Source: Ideonella paludis
GTDB lineage: Bacteria; Pseudomonadota; Gammaproteobacteria; Burkholderiales; Burkholderiaceae_C
DNA: 64,000 nt
Reading direction: 5' to 3'
NCBI RefSeq assembly: GCF_018069865.1
Contig: NZ_JAGQDG010000004.1
Coordinates: 62,001-126,000, forward strand
Numbering within the stretch: the stretch's first letter is position 1; every line of letters begins with the position of its first letter. The notes under the pieces were generated by a model that saw only the letters and a list, made by a program, of their open reading frames with translations, was not told the origin of the DNA and made no database searches. Below are positions 47,710-58,785 of this stretch, piece after piece. A program made the translations under genes and the position numbers.

Positions 47710-49785
47710 CTATTCAAAAGACAAGATGGCTTGATCGACGCTCAGGCTCTCGCCCTTGCTGGCCCGCACTTCTTTGACCACGCAGTCTTGCGTGGCCACC
47801 AAGATGTTCTCCATCTTCATGGCCTCGATGACTGCCAGTTTTTCCCCGGCCAAGACCTTTTGGCCCACGCTCACCGCCACGTCCACCAACAGGCCCGGCA
47901 TGGGCGAGAGCAAGAACTTGGAGAGATCGGGCGGTGCTTTGTAAGGCATGAGCTTGAACAGCTCAGCCGCTCGCGGCAGCAGCACCAAGGCATCCAACTG
48001 TGTGCCGTTGTGCACCACGCGCAAGGCCAGCGGGTTCTTGCCGGCCACGCGCTCAACCTGCGCGCTGAAGGCCTTGCCATTGACCGTGCCGGTCATCAGC
48101 AACTCGCCCAGCTTGGTCTGGCTTTGAATGGCATAGGTCTTGCCGCCCACCTGCACGTCAGCCGCGCCACGGACGTTGTCGAACACCGGCACCTTGACCT
48201 CATGGTGCGTGTGCTGGCCTTCGGCGCCGAGTTGCACCACCACCAAGTCCGGGCCATCTTGCACCCCGTGGCCAGGCAACTGACCGCTGATGCGCGCTGC
48301 GCGCTCGCGCGCCTTGCGGCGCACAAAGGCGGCCAAGGCGACCAAGAACAGCGGGTCATCATGAGGCACGTCTTCGGCCTTGAAGCCCTGGGCATAGTGC
48401 TCGGCGATGAAGCCGGTGTTGAAGGCCCCCGTCACGAACTTGGGGTGAGCCAGCAGTGCGGCTTGGAAGGGGATGTTGCTGCTGATGCCGCGGATCACAA
48501 AGCCATTGAGGGCCTCTCGCATCTTGGCAATCGCATCGTTGCGGTCCTTGCCATGCACGATGAGCTTGGCAATCATCGAGTCATAGAACATCGGGATCTC
48601 GCCGCCTTCATAGACGCCGGTGTCCACGCGCACACCACCAAACTTGCCATCGGCATAGGCCGCGCCTTGCAGGGTCTGGACCGACTGCTCCAACTGCTGT
48701 GCAGGCGGCTGGTAGCGCACCAAGCGCCCCGTCGAGGGCAGGAAGTTGCGGAAGGGATCTTCCGCGTTGATGCGGCACTCGATGGCCCAGCCTTCACGCT
48801 TCAGGTCCGCCTGGGTGAAGCCCAGCTTCTCACCGGCAGCAACGCGGATCATTTGCTCCACCAGGTCCAGCCCGGTGATGCACTCCGTGACCGGGTGCTC
48901 CACCTGCAGGCGGGTGTTCATCTCCAAGAAGTAGAAGTCTTGGTCTTTGCCGACCACAAACTCCACCGTCCCGGCAGACTGATACTTCACGGCCTTGGCC
49001 AAGGCCACGGCCTGCTCGCCCATAGCCTTGCGGGTCGCCTCGGAGATGAAGGGCGACGGTGCCTCTTCGATCACCTTTTGGTGGCGGCGCTGAATAGAGC
49101 ACTCGCGCTCATGCAGATAGACCACATTGCCGTGGCTGTCGCCCAGCACCTGGATCTCAATGTGACGCGGCTCCAGCACGTACTTTTCAATGAAGACGCG
49201 GTCGTCGCCAAAGCTGTTGCGGGCTTCGTTGCGGCAAGATGAGAAGCCTTCAAAGGCTTCTTTGTCGTTAAAGGCCACGCGCAGGCCCTTGCCACCACCA
49301 CCAGCCGAGGCCTTGATCATCACCGGGTAGCCAATGCCCTTGGCAATCTCGACCGCCTGTTCGGGGGTGTCGATGGCATCGTTGTAGCCCGGAATGGTGT
49401 TGACCTTGGCCTCATTGGCCAGCTTCTTGGACGCAATCTTGTCGCCCATGGCCGCAATGCTGTAGTGCTTGGGGCCAATGAAGGCAATGCCTTCTTCTTC
49501 ACAGCGCTTGGCAAAGCCTTCGTTCTCCGACAAAAAGCCGTAGCCCGGATGCACCGCTTCAGCGCCGGTCGCCTTGCAGGCGGCAATGATTTTGTCGGCC
49601 ACTAGGTACGACTCGCGTGAGGGCGCCGGGCCCAACAACACAGCCTCATCGGCCAGGGCCACATGGCGCGCGTCCTTGTCTGCCTCGGAATACACCGCCA
49701 CCGTGGCAATGCCCATCTTCTTGGCGGTCTTGATGACGCGGCAGGCGATTTCTCCGCGATTGGCAATCAGAATTTTCTTGAACAT
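47710..49785 (-). CDS. pccA: Propionyl-CoA carboxylase alpha subunit (biotin carboxylase plus biotin carrier)
   Basis: A 691-residue subunit. The biotin carboxylase domain (1-450) has the ATP-grasp glycine loop KASAGGGGKG and the catalytic segment EMNTRLQVEHPVTE. A middle domain links to the beta subunit, and the C-terminal biotinyl domain carries Lys657 in EAMKMEN. It works with PccB to make (S)-methylmalonyl-CoA. AGGAGA precedes the ATG. Acetyl-CoA or methylcrotonyl-CoA carboxylase is less likely because the mutase, MeaB and PrpE are neighbours. Confidence 0.95.
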   Translation of the reverse strand: MFKKILIANRGEIACRVIKTAKKMGIATVAVYSEADKDARHVALADEAVLLGPAPSRESYLVADKIIAACKATGAEAVHPGYGFLSENEGFAKRCEEEGIAFIGPKHYSIAAMGDKIASKKLANEAKVNTIPGYNDAIDTPEQAVEIAKGIGYPVMIKASAGGGGKGLRVAFNDKEAFEGFSSCRNEARNSFGDDRVFIEKYVLEPRHIEIQVLGDSHGNVVYLHERECSIQRRHQKVIEEAPSPFISEATRKAMGEQAVALAKAVKYQSAGTVEFVVGKDQDFYFLEMNTRLQVEHPVTECITGLDLVEQMIRVAAGEKLGFTQADLKREGWAIECRINAEDPFRNFLPSTGRLVRYQPPAQQLEQSVQTLQGAAYADGKFGGVRVDTGVYEGGEIPMFYDSMIAKLIVHGKDRNDAIAKMREALNGFVIRGISSNIPFQAALLAHPKFVTGAFNTGFIAEHYAQGFKAEDVPHDDPLFLVALAAFVRRKARERAARISGQLPGHGVQDGPDLVVVQLGAEGQHTHHEVKVPVFDNVRGAADVQVGGKTYAIQSQTKLGELLMTGTVNGKAFSAQVERVAGKNPLALRVVHNGTQLDALVLLPRAAELFKLMPYKAPPDLSKFLLSPMPGLLVDVAVSVGQKVLAGEKLAVIEAMKMENILVATQDCVVKEVRASKGESLSVDQAILSFE

Positions 49786-49924
49786 CTCGGTCTCCTAAAT
49801 GGGAGTGACTTTCAGTGTGATTCGGTCGTGGTGCTTGCTGCTTGTTTGCGCAAAGCCACTGGATAGCTTGCTGGCGTTCACATGGGCTTGCGCACGCCGT
49901 GGCTGCGGCGCGCCTGCCTCCGCT

Positions 49925-49966
49925 CATGTCCCCCGCCGACCTGCGGTCGGCTCCTCCTTAACTTCG
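49925..49966. repeat. Extragenic palindromic element, copy A
   Basis: The core stem GCCGAC/GTCGGC (49935-49940 with 49946-49951) has a 5-base loop. It is flanked by GTCCCCC on the left and CTCCTCCTTAA on the right. The flanks match copy B (50105-50137) on the opposite strand, while the stem itself differs between the copies. Confidence 0.6.
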
Positions 49967-50076
49967 CTGCGCCAGGCTCACCACATCCACGGCTGAACCT
50001 GAGTGTGGTCTCGGCCCCGGTCACAAAGGGCCGTACCCTTGGTGTTTCCTGGCCAGCGCACCCACGCACCGAACCG

Positions 50077-50164
50077 GCATCGGGCCGGGTGGGTGCTTTG
50101 CGGAGGTAAAGGAGGAGCGCGAAGCGCGGGGGACACGAAGCAAAGTGCCCACCCGGCCCGATGC
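50077..50164. repeat. 88-bp inverted repeat enclosing palindromic element copy B
   Basis: Arms 50077-50101 and 50140-50164 are 25 bases each and complementary except at two adjacent positions (TG against CA). The 38-base centre holds GGAGGAGCGCGAAGCGCGGG, itself a small hairpin (GCGC-GAA-GCGC), with the same flanking words as copy A. The structure is much larger than a terminator and has no T-tract. Confidence 0.75.
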
Positions 50165-50197
50165 CGCGCACGCTCCCCGCGACCATTCCCGTACGGT

Positions 50198-50276
50198 CCG
50201 ATCCAGCGAATGCGGCAAACCTTCCACGGCCCGCGCCCAGGCCCGAGGTAGTACCCCACAGGCCCGATCCAGCGAA
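50198..50276. repeat. 13-base direct repeat pair
   Basis: CCGATCCAGCGAA occurs at 50198-50210 and again at 50264-50276, with a start-to-start distance of 66 bases, directly after the large inverted repeat and before the pccB stop region. It may mark the edges of a small duplicated or inserted unit. Confidence 0.5.
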
Positions 50277-50305
50277 CGTGAAAGACATGGCACGCATGAC
50301 GAAAA

Positions 50306-51838
50306 TTACAGAGGGATGTTCCCGTGCTTGCGCCACGGGTTGTCCAGCTTCTTGTCCTTGAGCATCAGCAGCGAGCGGCAGATGCGCTTGCGGGTTTCAT
50401 GGGGCTGGATCACATCGTCAATGAAGCCGCGTGCGCCCGCCACAAAGGGGTTGGCAAACCGTGCCTTGTATTCGGCTTCCTTGGCGGCGAGCTTCTCCGG
50501 GTCGCCCTTGTCTTCGCGGAAGATGATCTCCACCGCGCCCTTGGCGCCCATCACCGCAATTTCCGCGTTAGGCCAGGCGAAGTTGACGTCGCCGCGCAAG
50601 TGCTTGGAGGCCATCACGTCATAAGCGCCGCCATAAGCCTTGCGGGTGATCACCGTGACCTTGGGCACCGTGCACTCGGCATAGGCGTAAAGCAACTTGG
50701 CGCCGTGCTTGATGATGCCGCCGTATTCTTGGCTGGTGCCGGGCATGAAGCCGGGCACATCGACGAAGGTGATGACGGGGATGTTGAAGGCATCGCAGAA
50801 ACGCACAAAGCGAGCCGCCTTGATGCTGCTCTTGATGTCCAAGCAGCCGGCCAGCACCAGCGGGTTGTTGGCCACGATGCCCACGGTTTGGCCTTCCATG
50901 CGGGCCATGCCGATCACGATGTTGGCGGCGTAGTCCGGCTGCAACTCGAAGAAGTCGCCGTCGTCCACCACCTTCAAGATCAACTCTTTGATGTCGTAAG
51001 GCTTGTTCGCGTTGTCGGGCACCAGGGTGTCCAGCGAATAGTCCAGGCGCGAGGCCGCGTCGCCGCTGGGGCGCACCGGCGGCTTCTCGCGGTTGTTCAA
51101 GGGCAAGTAATTGAAGAAGCGGCGCAGCATCAGCAGCGCCTCGACATCGTTCTCAAACGCCAGGTCGGCCACACCGCTCTTGCTGGTGTGAGTGGACGCA
51201 CCACCCAGCTCTTCGGCCGTCACGTCCTCATGCGTCACCGTCTTGACCACTTCTGGCCCGGTCACGAACATGTACGAGCTGTCCTTGACCATGAAGATGA
51301 AGTCGGTCATGGACGGGCTGTAGACCGCACCACCGGCGCAGGGGCCCATGATCATGCTGATCTGCGGGATCACGCCCGAGGCCATCACATTGCGCTGGAA
51401 GACCTCGGCATAGCCGCCCAGAGACGCCACACCTTCTTGAATGCGGGCTCCACCCGAGTCATTCAGGCCGATCACCGGCGCACCGACCTTCATGGCCTGG
51501 TCCATCACCTTGCAAATCTTCTCGGCGTGCGACTCGGACAGCGCGCCGCCGAACACCGTGAAGTCTTGGCTGAAGGCAAAAGCCAAGCGGCCATTGATCA
51601 TGCCGTAGCCGGTCACCACGCCGTCGCCAGGGATCTTGGTGTCGGCCATGCCGAAGTCCACGCAGCGGTGCTCGACGAACATGTCCCACTCTTCGAAAGT
51701 GCCCTCGTCAAAAAGCAACTCCAGGCGTTCACGTGCCGTGAGCTTGCCCTTTTTGTGTTGCGCGGCGATGCGCTTCTCGCCACCACCCAAGCGGGCTTTG
51801 GCGCGCTTTTCTTCGAGCATCTGCTGGATATCGTGCAT
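50306..51838 (-). CDS. pccB: Propionyl-CoA carboxylase beta subunit (carboxyltransferase)
   Basis: A 510-residue carboxyltransferase with two crotonase-type halves. It has the oxyanion glycines in [17 protein letters not shown] and [10 protein letters not shown] in the N-terminal half and the matching [12 protein letters not shown] in the C-terminal half. It transfers carboxyl from biotin on PccA to propionyl-CoA. It follows meaB after 45 bases and is separated from pccA by the 520-base repeat region. Confidence 0.95.
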   Translation of the reverse strand: MHDIQQMLEEKRAKARLGGGEKRIAAQHKKGKLTARERLELLFDEGTFEEWDMFVEHRCVDFGMADTKIPGDGVVTGYGMINGRLAFAFSQDFTVFGGALSESHAEKICKVMDQAMKVGAPVIGLNDSGGARIQEGVASLGGYAEVFQRNVMASGVIPQISMIMGPCAGGAVYSPSMTDFIFMVKDSSYMFVTGPEVVKTVTHEDVTAEELGGASTHTSKSGVADLAFENDVEALLMLRRFFNYLPLNNREKPPVRPSGDAASRLDYSLDTLVPDNANKPYDIKELILKVVDDGDFFELQPDYAANIVIGMARMEGQTVGIVANNPLVLAGCLDIKSSIKAARFVRFCDAFNIPVITFVDVPGFMPGTSQEYGGIIKHGAKLLYAYAECTVPKVTVITRKAYGGAYDVMASKHLRGDVNFAWPNAEIAVMGAKGAVEIIFREDKGDPEKLAAKEAEYKARFANPFVAGARGFIDDVIQPHETRKRICRSLLMLKDKKLDNPWRKHGNIPL

Positions 51839-51883
51839 AAGGGCTCCTCAAGAGTCGTCGATTTAACGAATTAACCATCAACA

Positions 51884-52975
51884 TCAATGAAACAGGTCCA
51901 GCAGCCGTCTGGCGGCCACGGACGCGGCCACCACGCCGTTGCGCACATCGTCGGCCACAGGGCCTATCTGTTCGCGCACGGCGGGGTGGGCTTTGAATCG
52001 AGCTTTGAGACCGGCATCAATACGCTCCCACATCCAGGCTTCATCCTGGCTGCGGCGGCGTGCGGCCATACGGCCGCTGCTGGACTGCAGGTCACGGAAC
52101 TGAGACACCGTGGCCCAGAAGGCATCAACGCCTTGGTTCTTCAGGGCACTCATCTGGATCACCGTCGGGTGCCACACACTTTGGTCGTGGTGAAGATGAT
52201 CTGGATGACCATGCATCCCAAACAGTCGCAGCGCCGAGCTGATTTGCGCCCGCGCCCGGGTGGCCGCGTTCTCGTCCAGATCGGCCTTGTTGATCACCAC
52301 CAGGTCGGCCAGTTCCATCACGCCTTTCTTGATGGCCTGCAGGTCGTCGCCGGCATTGGGCAGTTGCAGCAAGCAGAACATATCGGTCATGCCTTGCACC
52401 GCTGTTTCGCTCTGGCCCACGCCCACCGTCTCGACGATCACCACGTCGTAGCCTGCGGCCTCGCAGACCAGCATGGCCTCGCGGGTGCGCTCGGCCACTC
52501 CGCCCAAGGTGCCGCTGCTGGGGCTGGGGCGGATGTAGGCCTGCGGGTGCACGGAGAGCTGCTCCATGCGGGTCTTGTCGCCCAAGATGGAGCCGCCCGA
52601 CACGCTGGAGGACGGGTCCACCGCCAGCACAGCCACGCGGTGACCCAGACTGATCAGGTGCAGGCCCAAGGCCTCAATAAAGGTGCTCTTGCCCACGCCA
52701 GGCACGCCGCTGATGCCCAGGCGAAAGCTGTCGCCCGTGGCGGGCAGCAGCGCATTGAGCAAGGCGTCCGCGTGCAGACGATGGTCGGCGCGCGTGGATT
52801 CCAGCAAGGTGATGGTCTTGGCCATCGCACGCCGCTGACGGGCGGGCTCGCCGCCGATGATGTCTTGCAGCAGCGCCATCTCTGACTCACGCAACTCGCG
52901 GCCGTCTTGCCGAGCCTGAGCCTCCGCCTGCCTCAGCAATGCCTCATGAACCTGCGCGGGGCTGAGGTGCTTCAC
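51884..52975 (-). CDS. meaB: Methylmalonyl-CoA mutase-associated GTPase MeaB
   Basis: G3E-family GTPase chaperone that gates loading and repair of the adenosylcobalamin cofactor in methylmalonyl-CoA mutase. The 363-residue protein has the P-loop GVPGVGKST at 90-98, [27 protein letters not shown] and the specificity motif NKAD. The start is GTG at 52975 within a GTGA overlap with the GNAT gene. Confidence 0.95.
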   Translation of the reverse strand: MKHLSPAQVHEALLRQAEAQARQDGRELRESEMALLQDIIGGEPARQRRAMAKTITLLESTRADHRLHADALLNALLPATGDSFRLGISGVPGVGKSTFIEALGLHLISLGHRVAVLAVDPSSSVSGGSILGDKTRMEQLSVHPQAYIRPSPSSGTLGGVAERTREAMLVCEAAGYDVVIVETVGVGQSETAVQGMTDMFCLLQLPNAGDDLQAIKKGVMELADLVVINKADLDENAATRARAQISSALRLFGMHGHPDHLHHDQSVWHPTVIQMSALKNQGVDAFWATVSQFRDLQSSSGRMAARRRSQDEAWMWERIDAGLKARFKAHPAVREQIGPVADDVRNGVVAASVAARRLLDLFH

Positions 52976-53457
52976 AGGCCTGCCCCGTCAGCGCGACCGC
53001 GCGCCGAGCGCAGGTAATACAAGTCCCACTCGCCTTCGGCCTGCAGCACAAAGCCATGGCGCAGGTAGAAGCGGTTGGCGTCTGAGTGCTTGAGCGCCGT
53101 CACGCTGACTGCTTTGCGCTGGGCATCCGCTTCGCGCAGCACCTGGGCCAACACGCCCGAGCCAATGCCTTGGCCTTGCGCACTGGGGTGGATGTAGAGG
53201 TGGTCCAGCAGCCAGTCGTTCTCGCGGGGCACCACCACCACAAAGCCGACCAACTCTCCTTTGAGCAAGATGTGGCGGGTGTAGGCCGGCAAGTAGCCGC
53301 GCGACAAGCGCTCGCGCGCCCGTTGCGGGTCGAAGCGGCCCACGCGCTCCAGGCTTTCGCGCATGGCCGCCATGCGCAGCGCCAGCAGGGCTTCAAAGTC
53401 GCCCTCACCGGCCGGCGCCAGGCTCAAGCCTTCAATGCTGCGCTCGTGGTAGACCAT
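52972..53457 (-). CDS. GNAT family N-acetyltransferase
   Basis: A 161-residue acetyltransferase. The acetyl-CoA loop is [10 protein letters not shown] after the beta-4 strand ([17 protein letters not shown]), and the C-terminal motif [10 protein letters not shown] is typical of the fold. I chose the ATG at 53457; a TTG at 53472 would start directly at the mutase stop. It lies between mutase and MeaB, overlapping meaB by 4 bases. The substrate is unknown; modification of a small molecule or of a protein in this pathway are both possible. Confidence 0.88.
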   Translation of the reverse strand: MVYHERSIEGLSLAPAGEGDFEALLALRMAAMRESLERVGRFDPQRARERLSRGYLPAYTRHILLKGELVGFVVVVPRENDWLLDHLYIHPSAQGQGIGSGVLAQVLREADAQRKAVSVTALKHSDANRFYLRHGFVLQAEGEWDLYYLRSARGRADGAGL

Positions 53458-53472
53458 GGCGGCGGCCCGCAA

Positions 53473-55632
<2,160 letters not shown>

Positions 55633-55698
55633 GAGGACTCCTGGTCGCCCGCTGCAGGGGCTCTGGATGGGCGATCTTGGGGGCAGGCTTTCTAGCGC

Positions 55699-55726
55699 TT
55701 GCCGTCAATGATACATGATGCATAAT
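55699..55726 (+). promoter_or_regulatory. Putative promoter of the gntR gene
   Basis: TTGCCG (55699-55704) and CATAAT (55721-55726) are 16 bases apart on the plus strand. The -10 box lies within the palindromic operator. The fit is moderate and depends on context. Confidence 0.45.
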
Positions 55727-55737
55727 TATGAATTCAA
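55708..55737 (-). promoter_or_regulatory. Putative promoter of the methylmalonyl-CoA mutase cluster
   Basis: On the minus strand, TTGAAT (55732-55737) and TATCAT (55708-55713) are separated by 18 bases, giving a leader of about 70 bases. The spacer contains the palindrome at 55718-55733. It overlaps the divergent gntR promoter. Confidence 0.55.
55718..55733. promoter_or_regulatory. Palindromic operator for the GntR/FCD regulator
   Basis: ATGCATAA/TTATGAAT is an inverted repeat matching at seven of eight positions, with a perfect core CATAATTATG at 55721-55730. An overlapping direct repeat, ATGATACAT then ATGATGCAT (55708-55723), adds further half-sites. It covers both divergent promoters. 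AT-rich sequence here stands out against the GC-rich surroundings. Confidence 0.65.
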
Positions 55738-55766
55738 ACTTGACAGCGATCTGACACCCCTACGCC

Positions 55767-56411
55767 GTGCCTGCCGACGCCGACACCACCCTCGCCCCCC
55801 GCGCCCTCTACCAACAGGTGGCGGAGCGGCTGCGCGAGCAAATCTTTGCCCGCACGCTGGAGCCCGGCAGTTGGATCGACGAGCAAAAGCTCTGCGGGGA
55901 ATATGGCATCAGCCGCACCCCGCTGCGCGAGGCCTTGAAAGTGCTGGCGGTCGAGGGCTTGGTCACCATGAAGGTGCGGCGCGGCGCCTATGTGACGGAG
56001 ATGTCCAGCGTGGATGTCCAACAGGTCTACCGCCTGCTGGGGCTCTTGGAAAGCGACGCCGCCGCCGAGGTGGCCAGCACCGCCAGCCCCGAGGGCTTGG
56101 CCGAGCTGCAGGGCCTGCATGCCCAACTGGAGGCCAGCGCCACCCAACGGGATGAGTTTTTCCGCGTCAACGAGCAATTCCACCGCCGCCTGCTGGACCT
56201 GGCTGGCAACCGCTGGCGCCAGCAGATCGTGGACGATCTGCGCAAGGTCATGAAGCTCAACCGGCATCACTCGCTCTTCAAGCAAGGCCGACTGGCCGAA
56301 AGCCTGGCCGAGCACCGCGCGCTGATGGCCGCCTTGGCCGCTCGCGACGCCGAAGCGGCCGGCCGCCTGATGCAAGCCCATTTTCAAAACGGCCTGGCCG
56401 CTGCGGCCTGA
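55767..56411 (+). CDS. GntR family regulator with FCD domain
   Basis: A 214-residue regulator: winged helix-turn-helix at about 12-75 (CGEYGISRTPLREALKVLAVEGLV) and an all-helical FCD ligand domain (about 85-210) with metal-site His in FHRRLLDLAGN, NRHHS and EHRALM. The start is GTG at 55767. Divergence from the mutase gene and the shared operator suggest it regulates the propionyl-CoA/methylmalonyl-CoA genes and itself, perhaps with an acyl-CoA or organic acid effector. Confidence 0.9.
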   Translation: MPADADTTLAPRALYQQVAERLREQIFARTLEPGSWIDEQKLCGEYGISRTPLREALKVLAVEGLVTMKVRRGAYVTEMSSVDVQQVYRLLGLLESDAAAEVASTASPEGLAELQGLHAQLEASATQRDEFFRVNEQFHRRLLDLAGNRWRQQIVDDLRKVMKLNRHHSLFKQGRLAESLAEHRALMAALAARDAEAAGRLMQAHFQNGLAAAA

Positions 56412-56648
56412 AGCCACAAGGCCGAAACCCATCTTCCGCCCATCGACCCGATGGTGCCGCTCATCGCCAGCGCCGTAGCGAAGGGCATCAAACCCTAGAA
56501 AATGGCGCACTTAAAGGGTGTTTTTGCGCCCATACCGCGATGAGAAAGGGTTTCAGCCAGAAAATCCGGCCGTGAACGCTGCATTGACCTGCACCAGGAA
56601 TGCGCCGATCTGCTTTCACCTCCTTCATCAACCCAGCGAGATCTGCCT
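56412..56648. other. Intergenic region upstream of the minor pilin operon
   Basis: No gene is supported here. The stretch must hold the 3' end of the gntR transcript and the promoter of the pilin operon, but I cannot place either with confidence. A weak GGCGCA/TGCGCC inverted repeat with a 16-base gap is near 56503-56530. I see neither a clear -24/-12 sigma-54 motif nor an AlgR-type CCGTTCGTC word. Confidence 0.5.
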
Positions 56649-57209
56649 GTGGCACAGCCCTCCCCTTCCAAGGGTTTCACCCTGATCGAATTGATGACCA
56701 CCATTGCGGTGATGGCCATCTTGACGACGATCGCGCTCGCAGACTTTGTTAACCCATTGGTGGACATGCGGCAGAACTCTCTGGCGGCTGAGTTTTCAGA
56801 CACCGTGTCTCTGGCCCGTAGTGAGGCCCAGCGCCGCCGGCAGGTGGTGGTGTTGTGCCCGCGCAGCGTGTCGGGCGGCTGCCAGGCCGGTGCCGCCAAC
56901 TGGAACGCCGGCTGGGTGATGTTCCAAGACACCGACAACGACCGCACGGTCGACGGCGACGAAGCGGTGATCCAAGTCCGCTCCAACCTCGACAACCGCA
57001 CCACCCTCGTTGCCACGGTAGACCTCCCAGGCACGCCCATCGCCATGGACCCGCAGGGCGCCACCATCGGCCTGAAGGACGATGCGCTGACCTTTAGATT
57101 CAGTGATGAAAAAGTGAGCAACAAGCGCTACGTCGTGCTGGGGCGCGCCGGGCGCGCACGCACCTTGGCCCAGGCCGACTGCACCAGCGCCAAAGGATGT
57201 ACACCATGA
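56649..57209 (+). CDS. fimT: FimT/GspH-type minor pseudopilin
   Basis: A 186-residue type IV pilus minor pilin. The prepilin signature [10 protein letters not shown] gives a short basic leader cleaved by PilD before Phe, with Glu5 present, then the hydrophobic N-terminal helix and a GspH-like C-terminal domain with DTDNDRTVDGDE. The start is GTG at 56649, the only one that fits the leader. It is the first gene of a minor pilin operon and overlaps pilV by 4 bases. Confidence 0.9.
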   Translation: MAQPSPSKGFTLIELMTTIAVMAILTTIALADFVNPLVDMRQNSLAAEFSDTVSLARSEAQRRRQVVVLCPRSVSGGCQAGAANWNAGWVMFQDTDNDRTVDGDEAVIQVRSNLDNRTTLVATVDLPGTPIAMDPQGATIGLKDDALTFRFSDEKVSNKRYVVLGRAGRARTLAQADCTSAKGCTP

Positions 57210-57784
57210 AACCCCCGCTGCACCCCAAAAGGCGCCAGGCCGGCTTGGCTTTGTTTGAAGTGTTGGCCGCCATGATGGTGCTGTCCATGAGCTTTCTGGG
57301 CACAGCCCTGTTGTTGGCCAAGACTGCCAAGGAAGAGCGCTCCGCCTTATTCATGGGACGAGCTGCCAGCCTAGCCTCTGACATGGCAGAGCGCATCCGC
57401 TCCAGCCCAGCCGCCATGGACAGCTATGTGCTGGCGCAAACCTATGCAGCCGGCTCAGCAGAAGTCGCAACACCCGCTTGTGGTGGCCTCTTTACAGCTC
57501 CGGGCCGTGCGCCCACGCCCTTGAATGCCTGCACCACCGCGGCCGGTGCAGCGAGCTACGACTTGGCGAGTTGGCAAGTGCAAGTTCAGACCAACCTTCC
57601 CGGCGGTGTCGGCAGCATCACGCGTGGAGATAACGGCAATGTGCGCTTAATCGTGGTGGGATGGAACGAACCTGTGCTTGACCGCGACAAAGAAGGCAAA
57701 GTGATCGACACCCGAGCGGACTGCCCCGTTGCTTTTGCCGCACCCCCGCAAGTACGCTGCTACGTGATGGAGGTTCGCCCTTGA
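57206..57784 (+). CDS. pilV: Minor pilin PilV
   Basis: A 192-residue minor pilin with the prepilin site RRQAG|LALFEVLAAM, keeping Glu5 but with an unusual Leu-Ala-Leu-Phe before it. Four Cys residues in the globular domain could form disulfides. The ATG at 57206 overlaps the fimT stop (ATGA). It is predicted to be part of the priming complex at the pilus tip with PilW, PilX and PilY1. Confidence 0.88.
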   Translation: MKPPLHPKRRQAGLALFEVLAAMMVLSMSFLGTALLLAKTAKEERSALFMGRAASLASDMAERIRSSPAAMDSYVLAQTYAAGSAEVATPACGGLFTAPGRAPTPLNACTTAAGAASYDLASWQVQVQTNLPGGVGSITRGDNGNVRLIVVGWNEPVLDRDKEGKVIDTRADCPVAFAAPPQVRCYVMEVRP

Positions 57785-58785
57785 AGTCCTTCTTCACTCT
57801 CTCAGTGCCGCGGAATGCTCGACCACAGCGCGGCCTGACGCTGATTGAGCTGATGGTGGCCATGCTCTTGGGCTTGCTGCTCGCAGGTGCTGCCCTTTCA
57901 ACCTTCTTGGCCTCGACCCAATTGGCGCGCTCCATGCGCGGCGCCGCCACCGTCAGCGACGGCGGGCAGAGCTTCACCAGCTATATCGCCCAGCAGATTC
58001 GCGCCGCGGGCCATGTGGACCTGATGGAAAAAGATGGCCAGTGGAGCGTGTTGGCGTCCTCAGACGGCCAGTTGGGCGCGCCCAGCGCCGGTGACGGAAG
58101 CCTTCTTTCTCTGGACTCCTCAGCGACCTACCCCGGTCTCTTTTCCATCAAAGGCTGCAGCGGCACCTTTAAGAACGAAGCCAAGCTGCTGGACTTCACC
58201 TGCGACGCCGACAACACCAAGTCCTCTTTAAGCGTCGCCTACCAAGTCCTCTCCAGCCCCGAGGGTTGGGTGGCCCCCAGCCTGACAGACACTTTCAGTG
58301 ACAGTCGCGGCTTCCAAACCGACTGCGGTGGCAACCCCACGCGCAAAGACAACGCCGCCGCCAGCCCTGCAGGCGACGTGGTGATCAACCGCTATTACTT
58401 GGACGCCGACAATCGGCGCTTGATGTGCCGCGGCAACGGAGACCCCACCAAGCCAGTTCAGGTGGCCGCCGACATTGAGCAATTTCAAGTCTTGTATGCC
58501 GCTTCTCAGGCCACCGACAACGCTTCCAGTGCGGTGTCGCAGTTCGTGCCAGCCAGCACCATCGAGGCGATGATCAACGGCTGGGCCTCTGTGGTCGCTG
58601 TTCAGGTTTGCGTGCTGTCCGTCGGCGAGCCCGGCAGCTTGGCCGCAGGCAGCACCAGCGCCAACGTCTTCAATGTGGACTGCGCAGGCAATCCCGCCAG
58701 TGTGAGCGACGGCCGCATTCGCCGTGCGCACCGCACCACCATCAATTTGCGCAGTAGCACTCGCAGTGCCACCGTCATGCCATGA
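57781..58785 (+). CDS. pilW: Minor pilin PilW
   Basis: A 334-residue PilW-family protein. The prepilin site is RPQRG|LTLIELMVAMLLG with Glu5 in the hydrophobic helix, followed by a large beta-rich domain. The start codon is TTG at 57781, overlapping the pilV stop (TTGA). The size and the order pilV-pilW-pilX match the Pseudomonas cluster. Confidence 0.9.
   Translation: MKSFFTLSVPRNARPQRGLTLIELMVAMLLGLLLAGAALSTFLASTQLARSMRGAATVSDGGQSFTSYIAQQIRAAGHVDLMEKDGQWSVLASSDGQLGAPSAGDGSLLSLDSSATYPGLFSIKGCSGTFKNEAKLLDFTCDADNTKSSLSVAYQVLSSPEGWVAPSLTDTFSDSRGFQTDCGGNPTRKDNAAASPAGDVVINRYYLDADNRRLMCRGNGDPTKPVQVAADIEQFQVLYAASQATDNASSAVSQFVPASTIEAMINGWASVVAVQVCVLSVGEPGSLAAGSTSANVFNVDCAGNPASVSDGRIRRAHRTTINLRSSTRSATVMP

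Larger units (their letters stand above)
49786..50305. other. 520-base gene-free stretch between pccB and pccA, rich in palindromic repeats
   Basis: No coding frame here has support: those present overlap in several frames with Arg/Pro/Ala-rich translations. The stretch holds two diverged copies of a palindromic element, around 49925-49966 and 50105-50137 in opposite orientation. The shared core on one strand reads AAGGAGGAGC ... GCGGGGGACA. It also holds a large inverted repeat (50077-50164) and a 13-base direct repeat. No riboswitch pattern is recognised. The pccA promoter may be near 49800-49860. Confidence 0.7.

Noticed and set aside
49786-50305. Possible cobalamin riboswitch or small gene in the pccB-pccA gap
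   Set aside because: I see no B12-box (GCCACTG-type) pattern in a suitable position, and the open frames in several phases are repeat-derived. Palindromic repeats explain the structure better.
56412-56648. Sigma-54 promoter or AlgR binding word upstream of fimT
   Set aside because: I found no TGGCAC-N5-TTGC match in the right place and no CCGTTCGTC word. A TGGCAC at the fimT start codon lacks the matching -12 element.
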